Shown: positions 27,342 to 36,700, counted from the first letter of the stretch. The stretch is DNA of 64,000 nt from Bradyrhizobium barranii subsp. apii (GCF_011516635.5 NZ_CP096255.1:9807501-9871500); one strand, 5' to 3'. The notes: generated by a model from the sequence alone, not told the origin. Numbers and translations: made by a program.

Positions 27342-28807
27342 TGTCAAACACTGGCGACATCGTCGCGAAGCTCTGGTCACTATGTCATATCCTGCGTGAC
27401 GATGGCGTTACCTACAACGAGTATGTGACCGAGCTAACTTATTTGCTCTTTCTGAAGATGCTTGAGGAGACCAAGAAGGAAGAGCGGCTCCCAAAGGCGT
27501 ATCGCTGGCGGGAACTGGCGAAGCGTGATGGTCTTGATCAACTCGACCACTACAAGCGGCTCTTGCTCGACTTGGGTAAACCAGACGTCAAGGACGTGCT
27601 AATTCGCGCAATTTTTACGGATGCGCAAACGCGTCTTCGAAAGCCTACCAACCTAAAAGCGCTGACCGCAGCCATTGACCAACTCGATTGGTTCTCGGCT
27701 CGCGAAGAAGGGCTTGGCAATCTCTATGAAGGTTTGTTGCAAAAGAATGCTGAGGACAAAAAGTCAGGTGCGGGTCAATATTTCACGCCGCGTCCTTTGA
27801 TCGATTGTGTGGTTCGCCTCCTGAAGCCCGATGTCGGTGAGGTGGTGCAAGACCCAGCGGCAGGCACGGCCGGTTTCCTCGTGGCCGCCGACCGTTACAT
27901 TAAGGATCGGACAGATGACCTCTACAAGCTGACCGAACAACAGGGACACTTCCAGAGGCATAGTGCCTTTGTCGGTGCTGAATTAGTGCCCGACACGCAT
28001 CGCCTCTGCATGATGAACCTCCTCTTGCATGGGATTGAGGGTGGGGTGGATTTGGCTGACACGCTCTCGCCGGATGGCGAACGCCTGCCCAAAGCCGATT
28101 TGCTGCTGACCAATCCTCCTTTCGGCACCAAGAAGGGCGGGGGACGACCCACGCGTTCCGATTTCTCCATTACGGCCGATACTTCCAACAAGCAGTTGGC
28201 GTTTATCGAGCACGTGGTCCGGGCATTGAAGCCCGGCGGGCGCGTGGGGATGGTCGTTCCGGATAATGTGTTGTTCGAGGACAACACGGGGCGCCGTTTG
28301 CGTACCTGGCTAATGGAGCTTTGTAACCTGCACACCATTGCGCGGCTGCCGACCGGGATTTTCTATGCGCAGGGGGTGAAGACCAACCTAATGTTCTTCC
28401 AGCGCGGCAAGACTGACAAGGCGAACACGAAGGCTGTATGGGTCTACGATATGCGCGCGAACATGCCAGCCTTCGGCAAAACGCGTCCCCTCGTTGTCGA
28501 GGACTTTACCGAGTTCGAGAAGGCCTACGGTAGCGATCCCAATGGAGGCGCGAAACGGAAGGATCAGGGTGAAACCGGACGATGGCGTTGTTTCACCCGA
28601 GAAGCCATCAAGGCTCGCAACGATAATCTGGATATTTCGTGGTTGCGTGACACGGAAGTTGAGGCCGAGGAACAACTAACTGAGCCTGACGATATCGCCG
28701 CCGCTCTCATCGGACACCTCAAGGCCGCGCTGGAGGCCATCGAAACATTGTCGGAGGAACTGGAGCCGAATGGCGCCGGCGAATTTGCGGCCGAGGCAGC
28801 AGAATGA
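27341..28807 (+). CDS. hsdM: Type I restriction-modification methyltransferase subunit M
   Basis: N6-adenine DNA methyltransferase subunit, 488 residues. An N-terminal HsdM helical domain (to about 130) is followed by AdoMet motif I DPAAGTAGF near 172 and the catalytic NPPF near 258. GAGQYFTPRPLI just before motif I is diagnostic. The start ATG overlaps the hsdR stop. An upstream in-frame ATG at 27323 is less likely. It appears intact, but needs an HsdS subunit for target recognition and the local hsdS is broken. Confidence 0.95.
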   Translation: MSNTGDIVAKLWSLCHILRDDGVTYNEYVTELTYLLFLKMLEETKKEERLPKAYRWRELAKRDGLDQLDHYKRLLLDLGKPDVKDVLIRAIFTDAQTRLRKPTNLKALTAAIDQLDWFSAREEGLGNLYEGLLQKNAEDKKSGAGQYFTPRPLIDCVVRLLKPDVGEVVQDPAAGTAGFLVAADRYIKDRTDDLYKLTEQQGHFQRHSAFVGAELVPDTHRLCMMNLLLHGIEGGVDLADTLSPDGERLPKADLLLTNPPFGTKKGGGRPTRSDFSITADTSNKQLAFIEHVVRALKPGGRVGMVVPDNVLFEDNTGRRLRTWLMELCNLHTIARLPTGIFYAQGVKTNLMFFQRGKTDKANTKAVWVYDMRANMPAFGKTRPLVVEDFTEFEKAYGSDPNGGAKRKDQGETGRWRCFTREAIKARNDNLDISWLRDTEVEAEEQLTEPDDIAAALIGHLKAALEAIETLSEELEPNGAGEFAAEAAE

Positions 28808-28967
28808 GTACAGCTGCACTTGGATGGACGCAATTAACCTTCGGTGAACTGTTTGATCGCTTGCAATATGGGTTGACCGCGAAAGCGAGCAAAAGCTCAG
28901 CGGGAGTGCCATTTTTGAGGATCACCGATATCGCGGAAGACGGCATCGATTGGCAAACCGTGCCTAA
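28804..28967 (+). pseudogene. hsdS: Type I specificity subunit S, 5' fragment cut off by an IS
   Basis: Start ATG overlaps the hsdM stop (ATGA). The first about 55 residues (LTFGELFDRLQYGLTAK ... VPFLRITDI ... WQTVP) match the beginning of an HsdS target-recognition domain. The frame then enters the IS5-family copy at 28968 and ends at 29016. The sequence right of the IS does not resume an HsdS protein in any frame I could recognise, so the rest of the gene is missing, not merely interrupted. Confidence 0.88.
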
Positions 28968-29903
28968 GAGTCTGTCCGGAAAGATTACCTTGGATTGCAT
29001 AGCTTTCGCAGCATGAGTCGGATGGAGGCCAGCTTGAGAAAGGCGAGCGCCCTGTGATTGAAGCATTCCCAATCTTTGGACAGTCTTCGGCATCGCCCGA
29101 GCCAGGCAAAGGTACGCTCGACGATCCAGCGTTTGGGCAAGACGACGAAACGGTGAGCCTGATCGGAGCGTTTGACGATTTCGAGGTTCACGCGCTTCAG
29201 AGCGCTACGCAGCCCCTTCTGGAAATGTGGCCCTTGATATCCGCCGTCGGCGTAGAGCTTCAGAAGAAAGGGATAGAGGCCGAACAACGTTGCCATCAGG
29301 AGCACGCCGCCGTCGCGATCCTGGATGTCCGCCGCATGCACGATGGCGTGCATCAAGAGGCCTTGCGTGTCGACGAGAATGTGCCGCTTCTTGCCCTTGA
29401 TCTTCTTGCCCGCGTCGTAGCCATGGAGATCATGAGGCCCCCTTTTTCAGCGCTTTTCACGCTCTGGCTATCGATGATGGCGGCGGTGGGAGAAGCCTCG
29501 CGCTCGGCCCTTTCGCGACATTCGACATAGAGGGCGTGATGAATTTTATCGAGCGTGCCGTTCCAGCTCCACAGATCGAAGTAGCCATACAGCGTCGAGC
29601 GCGGCGGCAGGTCCTTGGGGATCGCGCGCCACTGGCAACCTGTGCTCAGGATGTACATCAGCCCGTTGGCAATCTCGCGCAGGTCCACCGTACGCTTGTT
29701 GCCGCCGCGCTTGGCCGGCGGGATGCGAGGCGCGATCAGCGCCCACTCCTCGTCGGTCAAGTCGCTCGGATAGCGCAGGCGGCTGCGGTCGTAGCGTGCA
29801 CGGTTCTCGGTAGTCCACATTGGCGGCGCGTCCCCATCGAATCAGGCCGCTCACCTTGAATCACAACCGATTCATTCGACTCAACATGTTTTGGAACAGA
29901 CAC
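28968..29903 (-). mobile_element. IS5-family insertion sequence, copy 2 (936 bp, inverted relative to copy 1)
   Basis: Same length, ends and internal frames as 17487-18422 in the opposite orientation. TAA flanks it on both sides (28965-28967 and 29904-29906), which is TTA on the transposase strand as for copy 1. Interrupts hsdS. Confidence 0.9.
28985..29820 (-). CDS. IS5-family transposase in two frames, copy 2
   Basis: Identical predicted products to copy 1: ORF A from 29820 and the -1 frame ending at 28985, with the same A5G5 run at the frame switch. The DDE residues are as described there. Its insertion ended the hsdS reading frame. Confidence 0.85.
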
Positions 29904-29959
29904 TAAGAGTTATTGTATGGGATTGTTCCGGCTGGCGAGGCCGATGCACTCGTGCCCGG

Positions 29960-32590
29960 CTATCTCAAGGTTCTCGCGACTCGAAATCCAACGTTGCTCA
30001 CTCGTCCTTCGGACTGCACGCCGTAACGGCTCCCCGCTTCGACTGCATCCGCCTTGCTGACCCAGGAGCCTCCCCTGAGGACACGCTGCTCGCATCGGCC
30101 TTTCAGCCAAGGACTCCCGTCCACAGGCGCGCCCTCATAAGTGTCGTTGACGCAATCCTCGACCCATTCCCAGATATTGCCGTGCACCTGATAGAGGCCC
30201 CACGGATTCGGCTGGAAGGAATCGACAGGAGCCGTCTTTTGCCCGAAGGCACCCTTTGCATTCTTGTCCTGGCTGGCCCTGTCATCGTAGTTGGCCTGGC
30301 CCCGAGACACGGAGACTCCCCACCAGAACGATGACGTCGTTCCCGCGCGCGTCACATATTCCCGCTCGGCTTCGCTCAGGAGGCGGTACGTCTTGCCGGT
30401 GCGGGCCGACAACCAGGCTGCATAGCTCTTGGCATCCGACCAGGAAATGTTGATCGCCGGTCGTCTCCCGCGGCCCCAACCGTTGTCCCAGGGCTTGTAC
30501 CCATTGCATCCCCCATCGGCGACGCAGGCGTCCCATTCCGCAAACGTGACAGCGTAACGGCCAACCGCGAATGAATGGGCGAACGTCACCTTGTGGCGAG
30601 ACGATTCCGCGGTGCGTTTCGATGCACTCTCCGACGTCCCCATCATGAACGCGCCCGGTGGGACCACAACCATCTCCGGACACTTTTCACATTCCTTGAA
30701 GCTGGCCTTCTGCTTCAGAGCCGCCTCTTCCGAATCGGACAACACCTTGATGCCGATCGCAGTCAGTCCTTCGCGCCGCGGGGTCGTGTCTGGAGCCAGA
30801 AGCGTGGCGTTGGTGGAGGCCACCTGCACCGCCTGTAACGCCTTGAACCGTTCGCGCGCCTCTGCGGAGCGCGCGCTTTCGGGAAATTTGCTCAGAAACT
30901 CTTCGAACATCGCCGGCGAGCGCCCATCCTTGATCGCATTCCAGACGATCTCATCGGTCGCGGGCGAGGCCGGCGGCGGTGCAGCTGCCGCCGCGCGTTC
31001 CTTCCACAGCTCGTCACGACGCGACAGCGCGGCAGAGACGTGCGAACTGCTGGAATATTTTGCGGAATACTCCTCGAAGATCGCGGGCTCGTGCGACTCC
31101 TTGATCGCGTTCCAGACGATCTCATCTGCAGGCGGAGGTGGCGGCGCTTGAGCAGCAGCGATCTCCTTCCTCAGGTCATCCCCTCGCTGTCGTGCGGCCG
31201 CGATGTGCGGGCTCGCCGCATATTTACTCACGAACTCATCGAAGATCGCGGGATCGCGCGATCCCTTGATCGCGGCCCAGACGATGTCCTCGGCGGCGGG
31301 AGGTGGCGGAGCTTGCGTGGCGGCAATCTGCTTTTTCAGCTCGTCCCTGCGCGCCTTGGCGTCCGCCAGATGCGGGCTTGCCGGAAACTTGCTGGCGAAA
31401 TCCTCGAAGATTGCCGGATACGTCGAGCCTTTGATGGCATCCCAGACGACCTCGTCGGCGGTCGGAGGCGGTGGAACGCGGGCGGCAGCGGCGGCGATCT
31501 GCTTTTGCAGCTCGTCGGCACGCGATTGCGCCTCGGCTCGATGCTTGCTGGCGGGAAACTTGCTGAGGAAATCATCGAAGATCGCGGGATAGTTCGAATC
31601 CCTGATCGCCGTCCAGACGATTTCGTCGGCGGTCGGCGGCGGGGGTATGCGCGCGGCAGCCGCAGCTTGCGCCTGCTTGAGCTCATCACGCCGTGATTGG
31701 GCCGCCTTCAGATGTGGCGTCGTCGGAAACTTCGCGATGAACTCCTCGAACACGGCCGGATAGGTCGAATCCTTCACGGCGTTCCAGACGATGTCATCCG
31801 TCGTTGGCGGTGGCGGCAGTTTCGGTGCATCGACGATCGAGATGACAGAGCCGCCCAATGATCCATAGACGAACGGCTCCTGGTGACGATTGGTGACCTT
31901 CAGCACTTCGTCGCGAACTCGGCCGAATGCAATCCTCAAGTCCAAGCCGGGAGCGGCGATGTTGTGCAGCAGCGCGGCCGTGAAGGGACTGTTTTTGGCA
32001 TCGCCGTCCAACGCAACCGATCCGGCCTTGGCCGCGAAGGCAATCAGCGTATCGGATATCGCGGGCTCGACCTTCGCCAACCCGCGACCGATCGATCGGG
32101 ACGCTATGGTTCGCTTCATGGTCTTCAAGAACGGGTTGTCCCGGCACGCATCCAGGATGACGAGGCGAAGCCGCCTGGTGGGCTCGATCGATTTCAGAAT
32201 GCGATCGAGGGAAATAGCCTCATCCTCGATGTCGAAATCGCGGGACAACTTCGCGTCGACGGGGATGACGTAGTTTGCACCATCGACCTCGATGCCATGG
32301 CCGGCGAAATAGACGACGGCGACGTCGGCATCGCTTGCCATCTCGGCGAAATCGCTGATCGCGCGCCGCATGTCTGAAATACCAAGATCACGGCGAGCAT
32401 CGACCGCGGGGAATCCTGCAGATCTGAACAGGGAGGCAATCTCGGCGGCGTCATTCCGGGGATTCGGAAGGCTCGGGACATTCCGGTACGACGAATTGCC
32501 AATCACCAGAGCGACGCGCTTCTCGGCCAGCGCCTGACCCGCGAACCCGTAAAAAACGAGCGCAAGAATGGTAGCCGCCACCCAGCGCAT
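29960..32590 (-). CDS. Secreted caspase-like protein with six repeats and a formylglycine-generating-enzyme-type domain
   Basis: An 876-residue exported protein. Signal peptide about 1-22 (cleavage after GQALA). Peptidase C14 caspase domain about 24-250 with the dyad His98 (FAGHG) and Cys149 (LDACRDNP). Residues about 258-605 are six tandem repeats of about 57 residues built on IVWNAIKDS..PAIFEEF..KFP..H..A..RRDEL, joined by Pro/Ala-rich linkers. From about 655 to the end is an FGE/SUMF1-like domain (VVVPPGAFMMGTSE, WGLYQVHGNIWEWVED, RVLRGGSW, NVGFRVARTL). The ATG at 32590 follows a strong GGGGGG-type ribosome site. The substrate is unknown; envelope localisation is inferred. It converges on the truncated hsdS/IS end. 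Confidence 0.85.
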   Translation of the reverse strand: MRWVAATILALVFYGFAGQALAEKRVALVIGNSSYRNVPSLPNPRNDAAEIASLFRSAGFPAVDARRDLGISDMRRAISDFAEMASDADVAVVYFAGHGIEVDGANYVIPVDAKLSRDFDIEDEAISLDRILKSIEPTRRLRLVILDACRDNPFLKTMKRTIASRSIGRGLAKVEPAISDTLIAFAAKAGSVALDGDAKNSPFTAALLHNIAAPGLDLRIAFGRVRDEVLKVTNRHQEPFVYGSLGGSVISIVDAPKLPPPPTTDDIVWNAVKDSTYPAVFEEFIAKFPTTPHLKAAQSRRDELKQAQAAAAARIPPPPTADEIVWTAIRDSNYPAIFDDFLSKFPASKHRAEAQSRADELQKQIAAAAARVPPPPTADEVVWDAIKGSTYPAIFEDFASKFPASPHLADAKARRDELKKQIAATQAPPPPAAEDIVWAAIKGSRDPAIFDEFVSKYAASPHIAAARQRGDDLRKEIAAAQAPPPPPADEIVWNAIKESHEPAIFEEYSAKYSSSSHVSAALSRRDELWKERAAAAAPPPASPATDEIVWNAIKDGRSPAMFEEFLSKFPESARSAEARERFKALQAVQVASTNATLLAPDTTPRREGLTAIGIKVLSDSEEAALKQKASFKECEKCPEMVVVPPGAFMMGTSESASKRTAESSRHKVTFAHSFAVGRYAVTFAEWDACVADGGCNGYKPWDNGWGRGRRPAINISWSDAKSYAAWLSARTGKTYRLLSEAEREYVTRAGTTSSFWWGVSVSRGQANYDDRASQDKNAKGAFGQKTAPVDSFQPNPWGLYQVHGNIWEWVEDCVNDTYEGAPVDGSPWLKGRCEQRVLRGGSWVSKADAVEAGSRYGVQSEGRVSNVGFRVARTLR

Positions 32591-32727
32591 AATTCCCCCC
32601 AAATCGCCCTTTGCGAGTATATCGCTGGTTGTAGCCCCTGCAAGCAGCACCACGAGCCCACATCATTCGACGGGGGCAATACCAAGTCCGTGATTCAGGT
32701 CACTGAGCGATTGGCGACGGTGGCGAC

Positions 32728-33624
32728 TTAAACCGGCCGCTCCCCCTTCACCGTGACCCGCGTCCCTGAGCGCGTGTGCGGCCAGTAGTCCCACATCGCG
32801 CGGTGCTGGGTGCAGCGGTTGTCCCAGAACGCGATGGCGTTCTCGGTCCAGCGGAAGCGGCACTGGAACAGCGGGTTCTCGGCGTGCTGGTAGAGATAGG
32901 CGAGCATCGCATCGCTCTCGTCGCGCGGGATGCCGTTGATGTGGCGGGTGAAGCCGCGGTTGACGTAGAGCGCCTTCTTGGCCGTCACCGGGTGCGTGCG
33001 CACCACCGGATGCTCGGCGCTCGGATAGGACGGACGATCGGCGACGCCGTAATTGGCGTAAAGCCCGCGATAGATCGGCTCGCCGTCATGCAGCGCGGTC
33101 AGCCCGTCGAGATACGCCTTCATCCGATCCGACAGCGCCTCATAGGCCGCGTACATGTTGGCGAACAGCGTGTCGCCGCCGCGCGGCGGGCACTGCTTGA
33201 TGTAGAGGATCGAGCCCATCGGCGGCTCGAGATCGCAGGACACGTCCGAATGCCAGCCCTCGCCGTTCGCCCGCGGCGAGTTCTTATCGGCGTAGATCTT
33301 CATCAGCGCCGGATCTTCGTCCTCGTGCGGTGCGGCGGGATGGAAATGCAGCTCGCCGAACTTGCGGCCGAACGCGAGATGCTGTTTTGGCGTGATGTCT
33401 TGATCGCGGAAGAAGATGACGAGGTTTTCGGCAAGCGCGCGGTGGATCTCGTCCATCTGCCGGTTGGAGCGGGCATCGCCATCGACGAGGCTGCCGATAT
33501 CGACGCCGGATATTTCCGCGCCGATGATGGGGGTGAGCTTTTCGACCGCGATGGTCTCGTAAGCCGCGCCGTCTTCGGCCGTGTGGCGATAGCGCGGGCC
33601 CTGCTTGCCGGCGAGTGAGCTCAT
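32728..33624 (-). CDS. TauD/TfdA-family Fe(II)/2-oxoglutarate dioxygenase
   Basis: A 298-residue non-haem iron dioxygenase. The facial triad is visible: HSD in EGWHSDVS near residues 125-127 and the distal His in NRCTQHRAM near 275; the 2-oxoglutarate-binding Arg is in SGTRVTV near 290. Early motif IGAEISGVD is typical of the family. Sequence pattern fits taurine or alkylsulfonate dioxygenases, which release sulfite, but the substrate cannot be told from sequence. An ssu-type transporter is 20 kb away, so no operon link. Confidence 0.87.
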   Translation of the reverse strand: MSSLAGKQGPRYRHTAEDGAAYETIAVEKLTPIIGAEISGVDIGSLVDGDARSNRQMDEIHRALAENLVIFFRDQDITPKQHLAFGRKFGELHFHPAAPHEDEDPALMKIYADKNSPRANGEGWHSDVSCDLEPPMGSILYIKQCPPRGGDTLFANMYAAYEALSDRMKAYLDGLTALHDGEPIYRGLYANYGVADRPSYPSAEHPVVRTHPVTAKKALYVNRGFTRHINGIPRDESDAMLAYLYQHAENPLFQCRFRWTENAIAFWDNRCTQHRAMWDYWPHTRSGTRVTVKGERPV

Positions 33625-33657
33625 GGCGTGTCTCCCGATCGTTTGATTGGAGACATC

Positions 33658-33746
33658 GTAGCCCGGATGGAGCGAAGCGCAATCCGGGAACGGTTGCTCA
33701 GGCTGCGAGAGGCTCCCGGATTTCGCTGCGCTCCATCCGGGCTACG
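33658..33746. repeat. Inverted repeat with GTAGCCCGGATGGAGCG arms
   Basis: GTAGCCCGGATGGAGCGAAG on the left is nearly complementary to CGCTGCGCTCCATCCGGGCTAC on the right, with a shorter inner palindrome around ATCCGGGA/TCCCGGAT. Different in sequence from the other repeat families in the window. Confidence 0.8.
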
Positions 33747-33751
33747 ACCGC

Positions 33752-33790
33752 GCAAAAAATAAGGCGGGTTACGCTTTGCTAACCCGCCTT
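33752..33790 (-). terminator. Rho-independent terminator of ispG
   Basis: Perfect 11-bp stem AAGGCGGGTTA/TAACCCGCCTT with an eight-base loop. On the minus strand it is followed by ATTTTTTG. It lies 23 bases after the ispG stop codon and is the clearest intrinsic terminator in the window. Confidence 0.92.
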
Positions 33791-33812
33791 ACGATTCGAT
33801 ATTTGGAGACGC

Positions 33813-35096
33813 TTACTCCGCCGCGGTCACCGGGACCTTGGCGCCCTGACCGTAGCGCTGGTCGATGTAGTCGATCACCAGCGCCTTGAAGTCGGCGGAG
33901 ATGGTTGGGCCGCGCAGCGTGCGGAATTTCTTGCCATCGACGAAGACGGGCGCGGCCGGCGCTTCGCCGGTGCCCGGCAGCGAGATGCCGATATTGGCGT
34001 GCTTGGATTCGCCGGGGCCGTTGACGATGCAGCCCATCACCGCGACGTTGAGCTCTTCGACGCCCGGATATTTCGTCTTCCAGCCCGGCATCTCGTCGCG
34101 GATGAACGCCTGGATCGAGCTCGCCAGTTCCTGGAACGTGGTCGATGTGGTGCGGCCGCAGCCGGGGCACGCCGCAACCAGCGGCACGAAGGTGCGGAAG
34201 CCCATGGTCTGCAGCAATTCCTGGCCGACCTGCACTTCGCGGGTGCGGTCGCCGCCGGGCTCCGGCGTCAGCGAGATGCGGATGGTGTCGCCGATGCCCT
34301 GCTGAAGCAGGATGCCGAGCGCGGCCGACGATGCCACGATGCCCTTGGTGCCCATGCCGGCCTCGGTGAGACCGAGATGGATGGCGTAATCGGAACGCGC
34401 CGCGAGATCCTGATAGACCGCGATCAGATCCTGCACCGCCGACACCTTTGCGGACAGGATGATGCGATCCTTGGGCATGCCGAGCTCTTCGGCGCGCGCG
34501 GCCGAGAGCAGCGCCGACTGCACCATGGCCTCGCGCGTCACCGCGCGCACGTCGCGCGGATTGGCGGACGCGGCGTTCTCGTCCATCAGCTTGGTCAGCA
34601 GCTCTTGGTCGAGCGAACCCCAATTGGCGCCGATGCGGACCGGCTTGCCGTTCTTGTTCGCGATCTCGATGATGTCGGCGAACTGGGTGTCGCGCTTGTC
34701 CTTGAAGCCGACATTGCCGGGATTGATGCGATATTTCGCGAGCGCCTCGGCGCAGGCCGGATAGGCCGCGAGCAGCTTGTGACCGATATAATGGAAGTCG
34801 CCGATCAGCGGCGTGGTGATGCCGCGCTTGGCGAGGCCATCGCGGATATGCGGAACGGCGGCGGCGGCCTCCTCGCGGTCCACGGTGATGCGGACCATTT
34901 CGGAGCCGGCGCGCGCGAGCGCTGCGACCTGGGCGATGGTGCCGTCGATGTCGGCGGTGTCGGTGTTGGTCATCGACTGCACGACGATCGGCGCACCGCC
35001 GCCGACGGCGACGTCGCCGACCTTGACCTGGGTGGTCCGGTGCCGGGGCGCCGGGCCCGCGATGTCGGAATCAATGGGGTTTTCGAGCTTGTTCAT
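33813..35096 (-). CDS. ispG: 4-hydroxy-3-methylbut-2-en-1-yl diphosphate synthase
   Basis: Iron-sulfur enzyme of the MEP isoprenoid pathway that reductively converts methylerythritol cyclodiphosphate to HMBPP. The 427-residue product has the cluster cysteines in ACPGCGRTT (two) and MGCIVNGPGES (one), and the N-terminal TIM-barrel motif VQSMTNTDT. An in-frame ATG three codons upstream (35105) is also possible. Terminated by the hairpin just downstream. Confidence 0.96.
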   Translation of the reverse strand: MNKLENPIDSDIAGPAPRHRTTQVKVGDVAVGGGAPIVVQSMTNTDTADIDGTIAQVAALARAGSEMVRITVDREEAAAAVPHIRDGLAKRGITTPLIGDFHYIGHKLLAAYPACAEALAKYRINPGNVGFKDKRDTQFADIIEIANKNGKPVRIGANWGSLDQELLTKLMDENAASANPRDVRAVTREAMVQSALLSAARAEELGMPKDRIILSAKVSAVQDLIAVYQDLAARSDYAIHLGLTEAGMGTKGIVASSAALGILLQQGIGDTIRISLTPEPGGDRTREVQVGQELLQTMGFRTFVPLVAACPGCGRTTSTTFQELASSIQAFIRDEMPGWKTKYPGVEELNVAVMGCIVNGPGESKHANIGISLPGTGEAPAAPVFVDGKKFRTLRGPTISADFKALVIDYIDQRYGQGAKVPVTAAE

Positions 35097-35108
35097 GGGG
35101 TCCAAATA

Positions 35109-36061
35109 TCAGGTTTTGGTGACGTTGAGCAATGCATCGCGCGGCGCCGCAGCCGTTGAGCTGGGACGGTTAACCAGAAAAAGCCCAGCAATTACAAGGA
35201 TCGCAGCGGCCCCGAATGTCAGGCTCAAGGTGTCGTGCATGATGAAATAGCTACCCACCACGCCAAACAAAGGGGTGATGAAGGTAAAAGCCGACAATTT
35301 GCTGGCCGAATAGGTCTTCACCAGCGCAAACCAAAGCGTGAACGTGGTTCCAACCACCCAGATCGCCTGGAAGGCCATCAGGCTGAGCGACAGCGGCGAC
35401 GGGGTCCGGGTGATGGTCTCCCCAAACAGCCAGGCGGCGGTGCCCAGGATCGGGATCGAGGTCGCGACCTGATAGCCGAGTGCCTTTTCCGGCGCCGCGA
35501 AGCGCAGCCGGGTGCCCTTGGCGACCAGCGTGGTCGCCGCCCAAAGCCCTGCGCCGGCCACGATCAGGAGATCGCCGAGCAGGATGTGCGAATCCACATT
35601 GGGCTGCGGCACGCCGATCGCGAGCGCAACTCCGGCAAAGCTCACGGCCAGCCCCAGCCATTGGGTGCCGCCGAGCCGCTCGCCGAGCACCTGGTAGGAC
35701 CCGAGCGCGACGAAGAACGGCGCCGTGTAGAGGAACACCACCGCGCGCGAGGCCGAGGTCAGGCGCAGGCCCTGGAAAATCAGCACGAACTCGACGCCGA
35801 ACATCAGCCCGGCGATCAGGCCGGCTTCCACGTGCCGTCGCGCTCGAAGAATTTGACGCCGCGCAAGCTGCCGATAATGAACAGCACGGGCAACGCACCC
35901 ATCGAGCGGATCATCGCCTGGAGCATCGGCGGCACCTCCGGCAGCACCAGCTTCACTGCGATTTGATTGAAGCCCCAGGTCAGGCACAGCATGAGCATCA
36001 GGGCGATGGCGCCGGCACTGAGGGGGCGAGCGGCGGACGGTATGGCTTGTGGTGCGGACAT
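35109..36061 (-). pseudogene. EamA/DMT-family transporter with a single-base frameshift
   Basis: Ten-helix drug/metabolite-type exporter. The N-terminal part (MSAPQAIPSA..., TWGFNQIAVKL, ending DGTWKPA) stops at 35816. The rest (GLIAGLMFGVEFVLIFQG ... to 35109) is in the next frame. Inserting one G into AAGCC at about 35826 restores TWKAGLIAGL. Both halves are well conserved, so this is either a recent mutation or a base missing from the assembly. Substrate unknown. Confidence 0.88.
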
Positions 36062-36095
36062 TTCTTCCCGAATACCGGCTTGCGCCGTTGTTGCT

Positions 36096-36590
36096 TTATG
36101 CAGCTTTCTGACAATGGGCGCAGACGCCCGTAATCTCCACCACGGACAGTTTTGGTGCGAAGCCTGAGCTGCGCGCCGCGGCATTGAGGTCCTTGGCGAA
36201 GGACGCCGACGGGATCTCACCGACCAGGCCGCAGCGCTCGCAGATCAGGAACGCCACCGCCGAGGTCGCGTCGTGGTCGTGGGCGGCGCAGGCGAGATAG
36301 GCGTTGCGGCTTTCGATGCGGTGCACGAGGCCGTTGGCCATCAGGAAATCGAGCGCACGGTAGACCGTGATCGGCGCCGGCCGCGGCATCGACTTGGCGA
36401 GCTCGTCGATGATCTCATAGGCGCCGAGCGGCCGGTGGCTGGAGAGCAGCGCCCCCAGCACCTGGCGGCGGATCGGCGTGAATTTCTGCGCGCGAGCCTC
36501 GCAAACCGTCTCGGCGTGCGCCAGCGCGTCCGCGGTGCAGCGGCCGTGATCGTGGTCAGGCGTCGGAAATGCCGGCTTTGCGAGGGTCAT
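36096..36590 (-). CDS. zur: Fur-family zinc uptake regulator
   Basis: A 164-residue Fur-superfamily repressor. The structural zinc site is seen as two CxxC pairs, Cys117/Cys120 (ICERCG) and Cys157/Cys160 (VCAHCQ). The winged-helix DNA-binding part includes APITVYRALDFL around residues 72-83. The His-rich segment AAHDHDATS matches Zur more than Fur. It would repress zinc import genes under zinc-replete conditions; no target operator was identified nearby. Confidence 0.87.
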   Translation of the reverse strand: MTLAKPAFPTPDHDHGRCTADALAHAETVCEARAQKFTPIRRQVLGALLSSHRPLGAYEIIDELAKSMPRPAPITVYRALDFLMANGLVHRIESRNAYLACAAHDHDATSAVAFLICERCGLVGEIPSASFAKDLNAAARSSGFAPKLSVVEITGVCAHCQKAA

Positions 36591-36700
36591 GTGGCCTGCC
36601 TTCTAGCATTTCGGCCGTGGAACCCAAAGCGCGACCGGGAATGCGCCTGTCAGCCATGCTCTTGCTGCGGGACAGCGTCCCGCTAATCCGCCACGAAATA

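Noticed and set aside
17487..29903. Composite transposon formed by the two IS5 copies
   Set aside because: Each copy has its own TTA duplication, which is what two independent insertions leave. A composite unit would have a shared outer duplication only.
29904..29940. Right attachment site near ATTGTTCCGG
   Set aside because: Only six or seven bases resemble the tRNA 3' segment (GTTCCGG). Too short to call.
29907..29959. Continuation of hsdS right of the IS
   Set aside because: In the joined frame it reads KSYCMGLFRLARP and runs antisense into the caspase gene. It has no HsdS-like pattern.
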